The translations under genes and the position numbers were made by a program. A model generated the notes under the pieces. That model searched no databases. It was not told where the DNA came from and saw nothing but the letters and a program-made list of their open reading frames with translations. From Sphingomonadales bacterium UBA2683 (lineage in GTDB: Bacteria > Pseudomonadota > Alphaproteobacteria > Sphingomonadales > Sphingomonadaceae), in contig DELZ01000005.1 of the NCBI GenBank assembly GCA_002354635.1, forward strand, positions 436,346 through 500,345: a stretch of 64,000 bases of DNA. The letters are read 5' to 3'. Positions 55,614 through 63,902 of the stretch are shown here, one piece after another (positions within the stretch are counted from its first letter, which is position 1; every line of letters begins with the position of its first letter).

Positions 55614-56278
55614 CCCCCGGCGACGAGCTTCTGCCCGTCTCGTGCACCCAACATTCTCTCCAGCGGCCGGCCGGGAACATAGGCCAATATATCGACCTCA
55701 CCGGCCTCGCGCTGCATCGTCGTGCCCTGCAGGCGATAGCGGTCGCCAGTCGCCTCGCAGTGCCACTCGCCCTCGCCTGCGAGCGGCAGCGGGATTTTGT
55801 CACCATAGGCCGATACCCAGCCGATATGACGCGCGGGCGAACCGACCATCAGCGCCCATTCGCGGCAATCGGTCGTCAACACCGCGCCCGCCGCTACGAA
55901 CGCGCCACGCCCGATGTCGACGCCCGGCACCACCGTCGCATTCGCACCGATCGTCGTACCAGTGCGGACATAAGTTTTCGTGAACACGTCGCGCCGCGTG
56001 ATCCCCGCGCGCGGGTAATAGACATGGGTGAAAACCATGAAGGGGGCGCAAAAGACGAAATCCTCGAGGATGACGTTGGCGAAGACCGATACCGAATTGC
56101 CGATCCGGCAGCCGTTTCCGACAACAGCATCGTTGCCGATATAGACATTCTGGCCGAGATTATTGTTCTCGCCGATCACCGCGCGCGGTTCGACATGGCA
56201 GAAGTGCCAGATTTTCGTGAAGTCGCCAACGATGGCGCCCTCGTCGACGATGCTGCTCGGATGGATCTGGACGGTCAT
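55610..56278 (-). CDS. WbpD-like hexapeptide acetyltransferase
   Basis: The 222-residue beta-helix protein has HPSSIVDEGAIVGDFTKIWH, NNLGQNVYIGNDAVVGNGCR and FTHVYYPRAGITRRD. WbpD-like enzymes N-acetylate UDP-3-amino-GlcNAcA. The last 65 residues or so (GEWHCEATGDRYRLQ ... YVPGRPLERML) form an extra small domain behind the usual end. Start 56278 was chosen because the frame to 56419 overlaps the dehydrogenase gene. Confidence 0.83.
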   Translation of the reverse strand: MTVQIHPSSIVDEGAIVGDFTKIWHFCHVEPRAVIGENNNLGQNVYIGNDAVVGNGCRIGNSVSVFANVILEDFVFCAPFMVFTHVYYPRAGITRRDVFTKTYVRTGTTIGANATVVPGVDIGRGAFVAAGAVLTTDCREWALMVGSPARHIGWVSAYGDKIPLPLAGEGEWHCEATGDRYRLQGTTMQREAGEVDILAYVPGRPLERMLGARDGQKLVAGG

Positions 56279-56295
56279 ATTCTGAACCTCGACTC

Positions 56296-57612
56296 TCAGG
56301 CGTTGACGATGTGATCGGCGTTGAGGGGATAGACGCCACGCGTGTCGACGATCAGCGTCGCATGCTGCCGAACCGCCTCGAAATCGATCCGTTCGTGATT
56401 GGTCGCAACCAGCACGCAATCATAGGAGGCGAGCGTTTCGGCGCCCAGCTCCACGCTGTCCAGATCGAAGAAATGCTCGCGCATCTTGGGGAAGCGCGCG
56501 ACGTGCGGATCGTGATAGGCGATGACCGCACCCAAATCGCGCAGCCGCTCCATGATGAACACTGACGGCGATTCCCGGACATCGTCGACATTTGGTTTGT
56601 ACGCGATGCCGAGCACTAGGATCTTCGATCCGCGTACGGGCTTGAAGCGATCGTTCAGCGCCAACTTGATCTTGTCAACGACATAGTCGGGCATCGCGCC
56701 ATTCACTTCGCCCGCCAGCTCGATAAAGCGCGTGCTAACGCCAAATTCGCGCGCCTTCCACGTGAGGTAAAAGGGGTCGATCGGAATGCAGTGCCCGCCG
56801 AGACCCGGCCCGGGGTAATAAGGGACGAAGCCGAAGGGCTTGGTCGCCGCGGCATCGATGACCTCGCGGATGTTGATCCCCATCTTGTCGGCGACGACTT
56901 TCATCTCGTTGACGAGGCCGATGTTCACCGCGCGGTGAATATTCTCGAGCAGTTTGGTGAGTTCGGCGACATGCGTCGAGCTGACCGGCACCACCCGGTC
57001 GATGACCTCGCTATAGAGCGCGACACCGACGGCAAGGCACTCCGGCGTCTCGCCGCCGCACACCTTCGGAATGGTCCGCGTGGTAAAGTCGGGGTTCGCC
57101 GGATCTTCGCGCTCGGGCGAATAGACGAGAAAATAATCCGCGCCGACCGTGAATCCGCGCGCCGAGATTCGCGTCGCCAGTTCCTCCGAGGTCGTCCCTG
57201 GATAGGTCGTACTTTCCAGCGACATGAGCTGGCCGGCACGGATATGCGGCACCAAGTTTTCGACCGTGTTGATCACATAGCTGAGGTCGGGCTCCCGATA
57301 TTTGCTGAGTGGCGTCGGCACACACAGGATCAAGACGTCGACCTCGGCAGCACGCGCGAAATCGCCGGTCGCCTCGAACCCGTCGGCGCAGGCGCGTGCG
57401 AGCTTGTCGTTCGAAATATGCTCGATCGAGCTCTGCCCGGCGTTGAGCATCGCAACCTTCGGCGCATCGATATCGAAACCGACGACACGAAAACCCACTT
57501 CAGTAAAACGCAGGACGAGCGGCAGCCCGACATAGCCGAGTCCGACAATGCCGACGACGGCCCGCTTGGTCTTGATCAGGTCAATCAAATTATCTTGCAT
57601 TGGGAGTTCCAT
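56296..57612 (-). CDS. UDP-sugar 6-dehydrogenase (WbpA type)
   Basis: The 438-residue UDP-glucose/GDP-mannose dehydrogenase-family enzyme makes a UDP-HexNAc uronic acid, most likely UDP-GlcNAcA. It has VGIVGLGYVGLPLVLRF, the catalytic Cys in GPGLGGHCIPIDPFYL, and LGIAYKPNVDDVRESPS. AGGA lies before the ATG at 57612. It is the first gene of the 18-gene minus-strand operon. Confidence 0.9.
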   Translation of the reverse strand: MELPMQDNLIDLIKTKRAVVGIVGLGYVGLPLVLRFTEVGFRVVGFDIDAPKVAMLNAGQSSIEHISNDKLARACADGFEATGDFARAAEVDVLILCVPTPLSKYREPDLSYVINTVENLVPHIRAGQLMSLESTTYPGTTSEELATRISARGFTVGADYFLVYSPEREDPANPDFTTRTIPKVCGGETPECLAVGVALYSEVIDRVVPVSSTHVAELTKLLENIHRAVNIGLVNEMKVVADKMGINIREVIDAAATKPFGFVPYYPGPGLGGHCIPIDPFYLTWKAREFGVSTRFIELAGEVNGAMPDYVVDKIKLALNDRFKPVRGSKILVLGIAYKPNVDDVRESPSVFIMERLRDLGAVIAYHDPHVARFPKMREHFFDLDSVELGAETLASYDCVLVATNHERIDFEAVRQHATLIVDTRGVYPLNADHIVNA

Positions 57613-58031
57613 ATTATCCTGGGCACCGGTATGCGCCCTCGGCGACCGGATCGAAAAAAGCTGCGGCGTCGCTTGTCAACGCCTTGATAAAAAAGGGCCA
57701 TTCATCGATTTAATAAGGGGCCAGTTTGGCTGAACAAAAAGTCTCATGGATGAGGCTGGATAGCATCGTCAACGGGGAAGCGGCTGGGAGCGGCAAAAGA
57801 CAATGAGGCCCCAGCAAGCAATAACTTTGCGGGATGGGAGCCAATAAGGCCAGCCTGTAATAATAAAGACGCTTCACCGAATCTTCATCCACCCTCGAGC
57901 CTGCAGATCATTCTGCCACCCGAGCCGCGATCTGCGAACTAGCGGCTGTCCATCCGCCAGACCCCCGAAAACACAAACTCCCATGCATTTACACGTGACC
58001 CTTGTCGCGCCCGCCAGTTTTCGGTTCTAGC
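57613..58031. other. Leader region of the nonulosonate operon
   Basis: No gene with similarity is seen in these 419 bases. The region must carry the main promoter of the minus-strand operon and the 3' end of the MarR-type gene transcript. I looked for ops (GGCGGTAG) and JUMPstart-like blocks and found none that convinced me. Confidence 0.5.
57708..57737 (-). promoter_or_regulatory. Possible promoter of the nonulosonate operon
   Basis: On the minus strand TTGTTC (57732-57737) and TTAAAT (57708-57713) are 18 bases apart, about 95 bases upstream of the first start codon, in locally A/T-rich DNA. This is motif evidence only. Confidence 0.3.
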
Positions 58032-58391
58032 TCACAATGGTGCGCGGCCGATTTCATGCGGCGCGATATCTTTTAACTCCGCAATCTCCTGCTTCAACGC
58101 TTCATGTTCTACGAGCTTTCGTGCTAGAAACCGCTTCGTGATCACCGCCTTTTCCTTCATGCCCCGAGGGGTTAATATATAGGCATATCGGCGCTTATCC
58201 TTGGCTGCTTTAAAGTTGCCGATCTTGATAAAGCCCATATCTATCAAAGCCCGGATTAGATAGTGTGCACCACCCACGCTAATATCGAGCCTCTCAGCAA
58301 GTTCCCTTTGCGATAATTCTGGATTTTCCTCGAGCAACCGAAGCATGCGAAAGCGCGTGTCCTCACGACAATTGCGATTGCGTGTCCCCAT
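58032..58391 (-). CDS. EPS-associated MarR-family regulator
   Basis: The 119-residue protein has a winged helix (FRMLRLLEENPELSQRELAE, LDISVGGAHYLIRALIDMGF) and a C-terminal helical tail (KLVEHEALKQEIAELK). This short form fits the EPS-associated MarR subfamily, which occurs in exopolysaccharide loci beside NusG-like genes. It is divergent from the NusG-like gene, with a palindrome in between. Confidence 0.87.
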   Translation of the reverse strand: MGTRNRNCREDTRFRMLRLLEENPELSQRELAERLDISVGGAHYLIRALIDMGFIKIGNFKAAKDKRRYAYILTPRGMKEKAVITKRFLARKLVEHEALKQEIAELKDIAPHEIGRAPL

Positions 58392-58639
58392 CAGACTTCT
58401 TCAGCCAAGCTACCGCACAAGCCCATCTGCGTGATGAGCCCGGGATGTTTGTCAGTCAGATTCATGCAAAACATATCTTGTTCAAGTTTGAACGATACCA
58501 CATTTTGGATGCATGGCAATAGCAAACTGTTAATTACCTAACATCTGCGATGATTGTACCGGCGCTAGGCCGAACTCTAATTGCATGATTTTCAATCAAA
58601 CTCTTTGCCTGCATCAATTATGATGATAACGGCTTGTAT
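58392..58639. promoter_or_regulatory. Divergent control region of the EPS genes, with palindrome 58480-58493
   Basis: The A/T-rich gap between the MarR-type gene and the NusG-like gene contains GTTCAAGTTTGAAC (58480-58493), a perfect 6-base inverted pair around GT. It is a likely operator for the neighbouring MarR-type regulator. No clear -35/-10 pair could be fixed. Confidence 0.5.
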
Positions 58640-59161
58640 ATGGAATTGTCAGAAGATTGTTTGGAACTTTCATGGTATTTGGCGCAATTCAAACCCAATT
58701 GTGCAATGATCGCCAAACGCAATCTTGTTAGGCAAGGCTTCAAGGTTTTTCTGCCTCTTGAAACGCAAACCCGTGTGAAGCGTAGCAAGTTTGTCGAGGA
58801 GACAAAACCGTTTTTCCCTGGTTATTTGTTTGTTGGCGCGTCTAATAGGTCTGGCTCTGCACATGCCGTGCATTCCACGTATGGGATATCGCAATTGGTC
58901 AGGTTTGGTACAAAGACGGCCATCGTGCCAAAGCCACTCGTCAAAGAATTGCAGTCTCGATGTGATAGCAATGACATAATCGTGCAAAATAGCGCTTTAA
59001 AGAAGGGACAAAAGGTTCGCGTGACCCATGGCCTCTTTGCAAACCTGATTGGCGAGGTCGAACGGACGGCGGCGGATCGGCGGGTTTGGTTGCTGTTAGA
59101 TCTGATTGGCCGGAAGACAAAAGTATCGATCAGTCAGTCTGCGCTTCAGTCCAAAGTATGA
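58640..59161 (+). CDS. NusG/RfaH-like transcription antitermination factor
   Basis: The 173-residue NusG-family paralogue has an NGN domain (WYLAQFKPNCAMIAKRNLVR, FFPGYLFVG) followed by a C-terminal KOW-like part (KKGQKVRVTHGLFANLIGEV). Specialised NusG paralogues (RfaH, UpxY) help RNA polymerase through long polysaccharide operons. It sits beside the EPS regulator and likely serves the EPS operon and perhaps the 18-gene operon. ATG 58640 is preferred over TTG 58634. Confidence 0.87.
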   Translation: MELSEDCLELSWYLAQFKPNCAMIAKRNLVRQGFKVFLPLETQTRVKRSKFVEETKPFFPGYLFVGASNRSGSAHAVHSTYGISQLVRFGTKTAIVPKPLVKELQSRCDSNDIIVQNSALKKGQKVRVTHGLFANLIGEVERTAADRRVWLLLDLIGRKTKVSISQSALQSKV

Positions 59162-59215
59162 GAATGTGCGGTGGGAGCCCTCTTGTTTCATTACCTTTGA
59201 CGTGACCCCCAACGT

Positions 59216-60148
59216 TCATCCATTTGCAATTAGAGTCTCGGCATCGTTATTGCGCGACTGCGCGGGTGAAGCAAGGGGCTGCGTAGCGTAGCCTCCGGCT
59301 ATGCGGAGCGAAGCAGCCCCTTGCTTTTTAAGTTCGGCAGCGAATGCTGCCGGAGTGGCGTATCCCAGCGATGAGTGTGGCCGCTGGTTATTGTAATCAT
59401 CGATCCATGCAGCGATCTTTTCACGGGCGTGATCAAGGCTCATGAACAGCGTCTCGTTCAATAACTCGTCACACATCCGTCCGTTCAAGCTCTCAACGAA
59501 CGCATTATCCGTCGGTTTGCCAGGCGTCGTGAAATGCCACTTAACCTGTGCATCTCTACACCAAGCCAGCACCGCATTGGAGGTGAGTTCCGTGCCGTTA
59601 TCGCTGACGATCATCCCCGGCTTGCCGCGTTCGCAGATCAAGTCCGTCAACTCACGCACCACTCTGCGACCAGATATTGACGTATCAGGCACCGCCCGAA
59701 GGCATTCTCGGGTTACATCATCAACGATGTTCAGCACGCGGAACCGGCGGCGGCCCGTGGCAAGCTGGTCATGCACAAAGTCGAGGCTCCAGCATTGGTT
59801 CGGCAATGCCAGTACAGGTGGCCTTGTGCGTGTTCCTACCGCGCGTTTGCGGCCTTTACGTCGGCGCACCGTCAAGCCTTCTTCACGGTAAAGCCGCTGT
59901 GTCTTCTTGCGGTTGATGATCACACCATCACGGCGCAGCAGGATGTGCAACCGGCGATAGCCGGACCGACGACGCTCCTGTGCCAAGGCCCGCAGCTTCT
60001 CGCGAAGCTCTACATCATCACCACGACGCGACCGATAGCGCATGCTCGTGCGATCAGCCTCAATGACCCTGCACGCCCGCCGCTCGCTGACATCAAGCAG
60101 GGCCTGAAGATGCGCGACCGCTTCCCGCTTGGCGGCAGGCGTTACCAT
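59216..60148 (-). CDS. IS3-family transposase orfB
   Basis: The 310-residue protein has the IS3 HTH_21 region (YRRLHILLRRDGVIINRKKT) and an rve integrase core with LDFVHDQLATG, VSDNGTELTSNAVLAW and NAFVESLNGRMCDELLN, giving the DDE set. It ends with a low-complexity tail behind SLGYATPAAFAAEL that is encoded by a hairpin. It is expressed with orfA by -1 frameshifting at an A-run near 60145-60155. Confidence 0.9.
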   Translation of the reverse strand: MVTPAAKREAVAHLQALLDVSERRACRVIEADRTSMRYRSRRGDDVELREKLRALAQERRRSGYRRLHILLRRDGVIINRKKTQRLYREEGLTVRRRKGRKRAVGTRTRPPVLALPNQCWSLDFVHDQLATGRRRFRVLNIVDDVTRECLRAVPDTSISGRRVVRELTDLICERGKPGMIVSDNGTELTSNAVLAWCRDAQVKWHFTTPGKPTDNAFVESLNGRMCDELLNETLFMSLDHAREKIAAWIDDYNNQRPHSSLGYATPAAFAAELKKQGAASLRIAGGYATQPLASPAQSRNNDAETLIANG

Positions 60149-60408
60149 TTTTTTGACAGCAGATCCTTCAGACCTGCATTGTCCAGCATCGTATCGGCCA
60201 GCAACTTCTTGAGCTGCGCGTTTTCCGCTTCCAGTGCACGAAGCCGCTTCGCCTCCGACACCTCAAGGCCGCCATACTTGGACTTCCAGTTGTAAAGCGT
60301 CACTTCCGACACACCGTGTTTGCGCGCCAAATCAGCCGTCTTCGCGCCTGCCTCTGCCTCACGCAAAACCCCGATAATCTGTTCTTCTGTAAATCGTATC
60401 CGCTTCAT
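60142..60408 (-). CDS. IS3-family transposase orfA
   Basis: The 88-residue helix-turn-helix protein has RFTEEQIIGVLREAEAGAKT and KHGVSEVTLYNWKSKYGG, followed by a leucine-zipper-like stretch (RLRALEAENAQLKKLLAD). It overlaps orfB by seven bases. Confidence 0.9.
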   Translation of the reverse strand: MKRIRFTEEQIIGVLREAEAGAKTADLARKHGVSEVTLYNWKSKYGGLEVSEAKRLRALEAENAQLKKLLADTMLDNAGLKDLLSKKW

Positions 60409-60488
60409 TAGTCCGTCCTTCCATAGGCCGGACTCTAATCACTTCTGGAGGAGTTTTAAGGGGTCACGTCACCTTCAAGAGTATGTTC

Positions 60489-61673
60489 TTATGATCTGGG
60501 ACTTATCGAAACCGATTCAACTGAGATATTGAACCCATCGCCATTTTCAGAGGCACGTCCGGCTATATCTAACCAAAAATAGCTGCAACCAGAAGCTTGG
60601 TTGGAAATCTGCTGTGACCCTCCTTGGTCAATCAACGGTAACCGAACGGGTAAAGGCGGATTCGCAATTGACTCTGCGCAGGATAGCCTAATTTCCAAAC
60701 TCGCGTCATCAGGTATTTTGGTCGCAAATTTAGTGTCAATCTGAATAATTCCCGAAGGCAAATTCACAAGCTGTCTTGCAAAAAGTCCCCTGGAATTTGA
60801 AATAGCGCTGATCTGCATATTTCCATCGACAACCGCAGCACCATATTCCCCGGTTGAAAAAACCTGCCAGTCTAGTGGTGGATATTCTGGTTCGTGGCCG
60901 AATGAACTATTTCTGATAATCGAACCATTTGAAGGATTTTGTGACAGAAAATCATATAAGTCTTCCGCCTCAATGAAATATTTTTGTCCGATGAGTGCGG
61001 AAACTAGACCACCATCAGCATATATCTCCTTCGTTTCATCGGGCGCGTGAAGACTTTTCCGTAATTGGACCGCATTGTGGAGTGCTTCTGGTGTTGAATT
61101 GACTTGCCACCAAAAACGATAGTTCCAAGGCGGTCTTGTCGATAAGAGATCTGCGAGAAAAGCGACCGAACGTTCGTCGGATAATGCCTGTGCCATAACC
61201 GGCATGACAACAGCTGCAGCGGCGGAGCTGGTTCTGAGCAGCGTATCATAATATTCAAGCAACTCTGAAAGATCATCGCGTTTCGCGCTATCTGCGATCA
61301 GCCATCCTGTTGCAACTCGCTGACGGCGAGATAGCTCGAATGCTTTTTCCATTAGCTCACGACGGAAATCACGTTCTTTTGAAAGCGCCAAAACCGCAAT
61401 AGCGTCAGGTGTGGCAGGTTCAGATCTAAAGGCTTCCCGCGCCAATGTGTTCCAAGCTGGATCGCCCTGTTCGGGAAATTGCCCGTTGTTTTCTAAAACA
61501 GAAGCCATAGTCAAACCCGACACCATTGCTTGAGCGCCAAAACCATTTTTTGGAAAAAACGTGATTGCAAGCTCAGGTGACGTTGTCTTGGCAATTGAAC
61601 CCAAGGCCGTAAAGCTTGAAACTATGGCAAGTGAAATCGCCACAACCCATATGATACAATTTTTTTTTTCCAA
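60489..61673 (-). CDS. Unrecognised membrane-anchored protein of the EPS locus
   Basis: I do not recognise this 394-residue protein. It has one N-terminal hydrophobic helix (CIIWVVAISLAIVSSFTALG) that acts as signal or anchor. A helical, TPR-like middle follows (about 60-240). The C-terminal 130 residues look like a beta-rich domain (WQVFSTGEYGAAVVDGNMQI ... GCSYFWLDIAGRASE), similar in style to carbohydrate-binding or jelly-roll modules. It lies 24 bases behind the Wzc-type kinase gene and is co-transcribed with it, so a part in EPS assembly is likely. Confidence 0.75.
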   Translation of the reverse strand: MEKKNCIIWVVAISLAIVSSFTALGSIAKTTSPELAITFFPKNGFGAQAMVSGLTMASVLENNGQFPEQGDPAWNTLAREAFRSEPATPDAIAVLALSKERDFRRELMEKAFELSRRQRVATGWLIADSAKRDDLSELLEYYDTLLRTSSAAAAVVMPVMAQALSDERSVAFLADLLSTRPPWNYRFWWQVNSTPEALHNAVQLRKSLHAPDETKEIYADGGLVSALIGQKYFIEAEDLYDFLSQNPSNGSIIRNSSFGHEPEYPPLDWQVFSTGEYGAAVVDGNMQISAISNSRGLFARQLVNLPSGIIQIDTKFATKIPDDASLEIRLSCAESIANPPLPVRLPLIDQGGSQQISNQASGCSYFWLDIAGRASENGDGFNISVESVSISPRS

Positions 61674-61697
61674 CCTAAGAAATCCTTCATCTCATGA

Positions 61698-63887
61698 CTA
61701 AGAAGGTTCGGTGTTTTTGTGACCATAGCTATATTGGTAGGCATAGCCGTAACCATATCCGGAATGCTTAGCCTGAACCTTAGTGACGATGCCGCCGAAG
61801 ATTTGAGCCCGCGAGCTGCGAACACGCTGGATCGACGACTGAATAGCTCGCACTTTTACACCACCCGCTTCAATCGTGTAAATGACACCCTCTACCGCGT
61901 CTGCAAGCAGCGGAATGTCAGCCAGTCCCAGAACTGGCGGCGCATCGATAATGACGGTATCATAAGTGTCGCTCAACTTGGCGATTAGGTCACGCATCCG
62001 CGTACTGCTCAATAGCTCCGCCGCATTTGGTGGAATCGGTCCAGCGGTCATTGCGTCGAAGCCATGTGCGGTTTTTTGATGGACCAGTTCGGCGAGGTCG
62101 TCCGTGCCAGACAGGCTGTTGCTCAGGCCCGCGTTATTTTGTATGCCGAGCATCTGATGCAGAGACGGATTGCGCATGTCTCCATCGATCAGCAGGATAC
62201 GCTTTCCGGTACTCGCCAAAACCGCCGCCAAAGCAAAGGCAGACGTACTCTTTCCTTCATTGGGCTGCGTGCTGGTTAGCAGAATTGACCGCGGGACGCC
62301 ATGGTCCGTCAGGAAAGCCAGGCTCGTTCGTATGGACAGATAGGCCTCCCAGGCAACGGATTTTTTGTCGGACAGGCTCGCCAATATATCCTCTTTGTCG
62401 AAATCCGGAATCGACCCCAGCGGCGCAATGCCGAGCTTGGATTTAAGATCGGCGGGATCCTTCACCGTTTGATCGATCTGCTCCATCACGAACACATAGG
62501 CCGCCGCCAAGCCAAGACCGGCAAGTATCGCCAGCGCGACATTGAGTGATAGCTTCGGACTGGACGGGCTCTCAGCGAGCTGCGCGCGATCCACCACGGA
62601 AATATTATTTGTGCCAACGCCGGCCACGCCGATTTCCTTGTAGCGCTGCAGCAGGCCGTCATAAAGTTGCCGATTGGTATCCACTTCACGCTGGAAGATA
62701 TTATATTGAATGGAATCGCGACGCTCGCCACTGAATTCATTTTTCAAGCGATCCACCTGAGCGCGAATCTGTTGCTCTCGATCCAGAGCTTCCTGATAGC
62801 GGGCAGATGTCCCCGTACGGGAACGCGCTTCTTCAATTGCGATACTTTTGTCCAGCGCCGAAATTTGTGAGGCCAACGCTTTTGCAGCAGGATATTCGGG
62901 TTCAAACTGAACCATAAGCTTGGCATATTCGGACTGTACTCTTGCACGTTCTTCCCGAAGATTGTTAAGAGCAATATTGGTCAGAGCATTTTTGTTGCCG
63001 GCTCTTCCATTCGCTTCACTTTCCGCAGCTATACGATCAGCAATAGCAATTGCCAAAGCAGCATTCAGGGCTTCCAGATTCGCGGACGCCAGCGTCTTCT
63101 GGGACACTGTTTTGCCATCGGGAGTCTGCTCGGACGACAGGGTTATGATTTCCTTGTTGTCGGCATAGCCCGACAGGCTGCGTTCCGACTCTTCCAATCT
63201 CTGCTTGAGCTCGGCCAACTGCTCTTCCAGAAATTTACGCGCATCTGCCGTCGAATTGAAGCGGCGGTCAAGATTGGAGGCAATGAATTGTTCAATCCAT
63301 GCATTGGCAATTTCAGCGGACAGATTGGGGTCGGGGCTTTCAAAGCTCACGTCAACCAGACTGGACCCCCGGATAGGGGAGATGCTGACATGTGCCTGCA
63401 AAAGATCGGTCGCCAGCTTCAGGCGTTCATTCCTCTGGGCCGCAGTAGGCGCTGTCGCGTTACCGGACAATATACCGGAATTGTCCGGATCAACGTCAAA
63501 AGTTTCAAAAAACTCGTCTTTAGATGCCAGATTTCTGGCACGAACAACGCGCTCGGCCAGTGAACGGGATTCGAGCAGAGAATATTGCGTTTGATAAAAT
63601 TCGAGATTCTGGGCAGCTCCATCCGAGCCGGTAACCGCCTCAACGTTGGTTACCTTTTCCTGTTCGCGGCTAATTTCGATTCGGGCCGTCGAAGTAAAAT
63701 AGGGTGTCATCAACAAAGTGACAATGATGCCAAGCGCCACGCAGACGGCAATAATGACGCCAATCGCGATCTTGTGGCGCAGCACGGCCTGCCAATATTG
63801 TACCAATATCGGGGTTTCAAGGGCCACATCATCATAGGGTTCGTAGCCGATTGGCACGGGCTCGTTTTTGTCAATCATAATGTCCAT
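61698..63887 (-). CDS. Wzc-type polysaccharide co-polymerase / tyrosine autokinase
   Basis: The 729-residue inner-membrane protein controls chain length and export of exopolysaccharide. The N-terminal Wzz domain has a first membrane helix (IAIGVIIAVCVALGIIVTLL); a long periplasmic coiled-coil follows, then a GNVR-like segment (FQREVDTNRQLYDGLLQRYK) and a second helix (LALNVALAILAGLGLAAAYV-like). The cytoplasmic BY-kinase has Walker A (STQPNEGKSTSAFALA), A' (LLIDGDMRNPSLH) and B (TVIIDAPPVLGLADI). The C-terminus is a Tyr cluster (YGYGYAYQYSYGH), the autophosphorylation site. Confidence 0.93.
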   Translation of the reverse strand: MDIMIDKNEPVPIGYEPYDDVALETPILVQYWQAVLRHKIAIGVIIAVCVALGIIVTLLMTPYFTSTARIEISREQEKVTNVEAVTGSDGAAQNLEFYQTQYSLLESRSLAERVVRARNLASKDEFFETFDVDPDNSGILSGNATAPTAAQRNERLKLATDLLQAHVSISPIRGSSLVDVSFESPDPNLSAEIANAWIEQFIASNLDRRFNSTADARKFLEEQLAELKQRLEESERSLSGYADNKEIITLSSEQTPDGKTVSQKTLASANLEALNAALAIAIADRIAAESEANGRAGNKNALTNIALNNLREERARVQSEYAKLMVQFEPEYPAAKALASQISALDKSIAIEEARSRTGTSARYQEALDREQQIRAQVDRLKNEFSGERRDSIQYNIFQREVDTNRQLYDGLLQRYKEIGVAGVGTNNISVVDRAQLAESPSSPKLSLNVALAILAGLGLAAAYVFVMEQIDQTVKDPADLKSKLGIAPLGSIPDFDKEDILASLSDKKSVAWEAYLSIRTSLAFLTDHGVPRSILLTSTQPNEGKSTSAFALAAVLASTGKRILLIDGDMRNPSLHQMLGIQNNAGLSNSLSGTDDLAELVHQKTAHGFDAMTAGPIPPNAAELLSSTRMRDLIAKLSDTYDTVIIDAPPVLGLADIPLLADAVEGVIYTIEAGGVKVRAIQSSIQRVRSSRAQIFGGIVTKVQAKHSGYGYGYAYQYSYGHKNTEPS

Positions 63888-63902
63888 CTAATTTTCAATG
63901 CC

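Larger units (their letters stand above)
59198..60471 (-). mobile_element. IS3-family element (copy B), apparently complete
   Basis: The 1,274-bp element has ends TGACGTGACCCC (59198) and GGGGTCACGTCA (to 60471). CCTT is repeated directly outside both ends (59194-59197 and 60472-60475), a 4-base target duplication. It carries intact orfA and orfB on the minus strand. It lies between the NusG-like gene and the 394-residue gene and breaks neither. Confidence 0.9.

Noticed and set aside
57613..58031. JUMPstart/ops element ahead of the sugar operon
   Set aside because: No GGCGGTAG-like core was found on either strand.
32284..60471. Composite transposon bounded by the two IS3 copies
   Set aside because: The copies have different decay, copy B has its own target duplication and copy A has none, so they did not move as a unit.
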